Made by a program: the position numbers and the translations under genes. Positions 61,093 to 64,000 of a DNA stretch of 64,000 nucleotides are shown here, piece by piece. The DNA comes from Apostichopus japonicus (taxonomy: Eukaryota > Echinodermata > Holothuroidea > Aspidochirotida > Stichopodidae). Numbering within the stretch: the first letter of the stretch is position 1; each line of letters starts with the position of its first letter. The stretch is from positions 9,989,303 through 10,053,302 of the forward strand of contig NC_092581.1 in NCBI RefSeq assembly GCF_037975245.1, written 5' to 3'. Under the pieces are notes generated by a model. The model did not search any database. It saw only the letters and a program-made list of their open reading frames with translations, and was not told the DNA's origin.

Positions 61093-61414
61093 TGTTATTA
61101 TAGTGCGCGTGCGCGCTACAATATTGGCATTTCTGTCCAAATGAACGATACTTACATGGCTGGACGTTGAAACGCCAAGTTTCATATAGTCTCTGTATAT
61201 TTGCAGTTTCAGAGGCTAGCTGCGTAGCCAACTTACTCTGAGCCCTCAAGCGCCCTCACTTTGTAGGTACCTTCAATATGACTATACTCCCTGGTGTGTT
61301 GTCCGCCTAATAATATCACCATAAACAACCGAAAAGTTCTTCCTAATACTGCAAGTACTCCATGCGCACTATACTAACTGCGTATTTGCCTGCAAATGTA
61401 ATTCTAGTTATATA
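61093..61414 (-). repeat. Dispersed repeat, copy B (inverted partner of 41836)
   Basis: Aligns in reverse complement to 41836-42193 over almost its whole length. Compared with copy A it has several 1-3-bp indels, and lacks the G-run and about 25 bases around GAGCGCTGTGACAG. Confidence 0.8.
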
Positions 61415-63390
61415 GCGTTTTACACCTTGTACATTTGTCTCTCCGAAAAAAAAAACCGCCGTACGTATGTGTTGAACATTTGCTTTGATGTTAATCGATA
61501 TGTTGTAAACTGACATACCTTGATTAACAAATAAATATCGTTATAAAGTAATGGCATGTATATGTTTACATCATATTACACTTACATTACACTTGCTAGT
61601 AAGGCGTATTTATTGAAAAAATTGGCATATAGTAAAGAAAAATGGACAAAGTCTTCGACAACATGGACGTATCTTTCATATTTCGTATGACTAATTTCAG
61701 GTCGGCCTTTTTATGCTCCATGTTTGACCTCTTTGCTAATATCGGCATTGGTGTGTATGCAAACTGGCCAATAGACTGATCAAAAGGTCGATCAAAAGAA
61801 TTCCGTACATTTTCATTTTATGGTTTTAGCCTAGAAAGTTTCTCAAATTTAACCTCGCACGGACCACAAAACAGGTGTCACCTTGAAGGAAGACAACTTC
61901 GCGGAGAGGTATTTAAATCACTTATACATAGCTTGTGAATGCAGCGTTAGTCTTCCTGATACGCAAAAGTAAAGTATAACCATAGAGCTATAAACCTAGC
62001 TCCATGGTATAACTATGGAGCTATAACCAAGAGCTCCATGGTATAACTATACAAAGATATGTTTTTCAGAGGTATTCTGTTCAGTAAATATTTTAAGTTT
62101 TCGTCGTCGCGAAACTAATGGTAATCAGTAGGTCACTGTTATGACTAAATGTTAATTTCCTTTCAGAGTTGTATATCCATAAAAGAATAGACCTGCATAT
62201 CCCGCTTAGAGTCTTCTACTGCCCTGTCGTCGACCACGGAATAACCTAGAGATCAAAGCCGGGCTACGCAGACAAGTGATAGGCATTGCGTATTAGCAGT
62301 ATATAAGATAGTACTGTACGTTATCTCAACCTATACGTCATGATATTTTATTTTAAAGTTATATAAACAGTTTACCTTCTGAAGGTATTAAAATTTTGGT
62401 ATAACATTAAATCGACAAAAAGTAAAAAGTCCATGTAATGTTGTCTGATAGGGATACTCAGTGATAACTGTACCCATTAGTTTCACTACAGGGAGCTGGG
62501 AAGACTGTATATGTTCCCTTTTCGCGATAACCTCTACAGGAATAGTTCTGTTTAGCAACCGATAAGTTTCATGAACTCCAAAAGTGTATTGCAGCCTACT
62601 CCCCCCCCCCCCCATGCACACAGTCCAATTATTGCCCATTTTCTAACGTACTGATGTATATTGAAAACGGGTAGATCCTTGCCAAAGTCTGGTACTGACA
62701 TGCTCCTCTTGTTGAGTCCACTGACACAAATATTAAATTAAAGGTGTGAAAAAGTCATTAAAATTTCACAAATCACAAGGGTTGTCATAAATACTTCTTT
62801 CACGTTCCAAAGCAGAACCTTGTGAACTTCCCCTTGGGATGACAACAAGAGAATATACGTGAGACATCTGTCATTAGCAATAGACAGTATTTTAAATTAA
62901 GCGTGGCATTTTGATTGTTTTAATATCAAGTGTGAAAAGGAGAGACAAAAGTTCAAAGACAAAGTCTCCAAAAAAGATGAGTTTTTTTTTTATTATTCAA
63001 CTTTGTAAGGTCGTCGGTCGCGATAGTACGAGATAACCTCTTGTGTATTTCGTCTTAGTTTCATATCTGTATTTTTGTTATAATTTTAAACCGTATTTCG
63101 CGCCTCGTGCGAAAACTATAGCACCTTTCGTATAGTCATGGGGAAATCGGAACCCAACGGCTCACCGGTCCAGAACTAGGGGTCAACCGGTTTGGTCAAT
63201 GCGCTCCGATTTGTATAAAAGTAAACACACTCAGCATCTTCATACATATGGCGTATTTTTACGCTCGTTTTGCGTGCGCATCTGGCCAATGATATTCAAA
63301 TTTATTTTCTAAATGATCATGTCTATATATATCTATCTATACATATAAACATATATAATTGAAATTGTAGTGAGTTGAAAATCCAGAACA
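61415..63390. other. Intergenic sequence, no gene recognised
   Basis: Near 61978-62060 the phrase AGCTCCATGGTATAACTAT recurs twice with an inverted variant (ATAACCATAGAGCTATA). A C-run lies at about 62600. No exon or RNA gene seen. Confidence 0.5.
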
Positions 63391-63404
63391 GTGAAAAAAC
63401 TTCC

Positions 63405-63476
63405 AGCCTCCACCGGGATTCGAACCCGGGCCTCCCGCTTTATATGCGGACACCTTAACCACTAGGCTATGGACGC
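63405..63476 (-). tRNA. tRNA-like gene or tRNA-derived element, anticodon AUA by position
   Basis: On the minus strand a full cloverleaf can be drawn. Acceptor GCGTCCA pairs with TGGAGGC at six of seven positions. The D arm is GCCT/AGGT, the anticodon arm TCCGC-ATATAAA-GCGGG, and the T arm CCGGG-TTCGAAT-CCCGG. The A box (TAGCCTAGTGG) and B box (GGTTCGAATCC) are intact, and T6 (63394-63399) lies a few bases downstream as a Pol III terminator. The AUA anticodon would read a Tyr codon, but animal tRNA-Tyr normally has GUA plus an intron, so a tRNA pseudogene or SINE head is more likely than a functional tRNA. Confidence 0.5.
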
Positions 63477-64000
63477 TGATTGTATGTCCAGAGGTTTGAA
63501 ACCGGTAAGGAAGGTCGTTATTCCACTGTAGGCGTTTGTCACCTGTATCGAACAATACTAGTTCTATTTTTGGTGACATATTTTGCCTTACTCTAGAGAT
63601 CAAACATGATGCTAACCAACTCGAAATCATTTGTGATTCCTAAAGCCGGATCTCGAAAGAGATACTTTGAACGTACTTTTTTTTAAATAAAATGGAGGTA
63701 AACGACAAAGGCAAATGCCGCCCCCATCCCCACCCCCCCCCCCCCCGAGAAACTAAATTACTTCAATGTATAATGCGTCTTGTTGTCTGTTGTAACCTAT
63801 GATTGCCATAGACTTTCAAAAAGGATGATATAATTGGACGACAGAAGTTCTTCCATATCTCATAATTTCACCGACTTTCATAAAGCTCAAAATTTCATTT
63901 CGAAATTGTCTAGCACTGCTATTCCTTAACTTCCTTTAGCTCATTCCAATAATAATTTAACTTCGAACCAGCATCATTTCAATATTTTATTACGACAGAA
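63477..64000. other. Window edge, no gene recognised
   Basis: Contains a C-run at about 63736-63746. Nothing else recognised. Confidence 0.5.

Noticed and set aside
63337-63630. 97-codon frame containing SLVVKVSAYKAGGPGSNPGG
   Set aside because: This peptide is the translation of the tRNA-like A/B-box sequence, not a protein.

Overview
This is animal nuclear DNA: AT-rich, intron-dominated and full of mobile-element debris. It has canonical GT-AG (and one GC-AG) introns, tRNA-derived SINEs, a non-LTR retrotransposon fragment and many hAT-type DNA transposons. The transposon mix and the one recognisable gene suggest a marine invertebrate deuterostome, with an echinoderm a reasonable guess. No rRNA, mitochondrial or bacterial signal is present, so the species call is inference.

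One protein-coding gene can be supported. On the minus strand from 17060 down to 1888 lie eight coding exons of an ankyrin-repeat protein. All junctions are phase 0 and almost every exon is exactly 99 bp, encoding one ankyrin repeat. Order, spacing and repeat-by-repeat wording match the N-terminal ankyrin domain of Ankrd6/Diversin, the vertebrate relative of Drosophila Diego and a Dishevelled-linked regulator of planar cell polarity and Wnt signalling. 262 codons are visible; the C-terminal half lies beyond base 1. Intron 5 has to use a GC-AG donor to stay in frame, and intron 4 carries a 14-copy minisatellite starting 17 nt from its donor.

17-33 kb has no recognisable coding exon but shares the CpG-poor composition of the gene body. 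It holds a 1.4-kb hAT-like element (20172-21563), a 5'-truncated LINE (23336-24563), two full SINE copies, a 361-bp hAT element (28807-29167) and a fold-back repeat (31396-31626). CpG density rises near 33 kb, where a good minus-strand splice donor lies. I infer that the gene's true 5' end may be there.

33.6-47 kb is intergenic: a purine hexamer array, a five-unit tandem repeat loaded with nuclear-receptor half-sites (37.17-37.9 kb), a third SINE fragment, TA microsatellites and a dispersed repeat with an inverted partner at 61 kb. 47137-50675 is a hAT element with terminal repeats and an 8-bp target-site duplication, carrying a transposase C-terminal fragment and a second nested hAT with its own duplication. 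55.6-56.9 kb is a roughly 50-copy, 24-26-bp minisatellite with higher-order structure. 59956-60473 is an inverted relative of the 28.8-kb hAT element. A tRNA-like sequence with a Pol III terminator lies at 63405-63476.

Most other long open frames are translations of tandem repeats, microsatellites or transposon ends.
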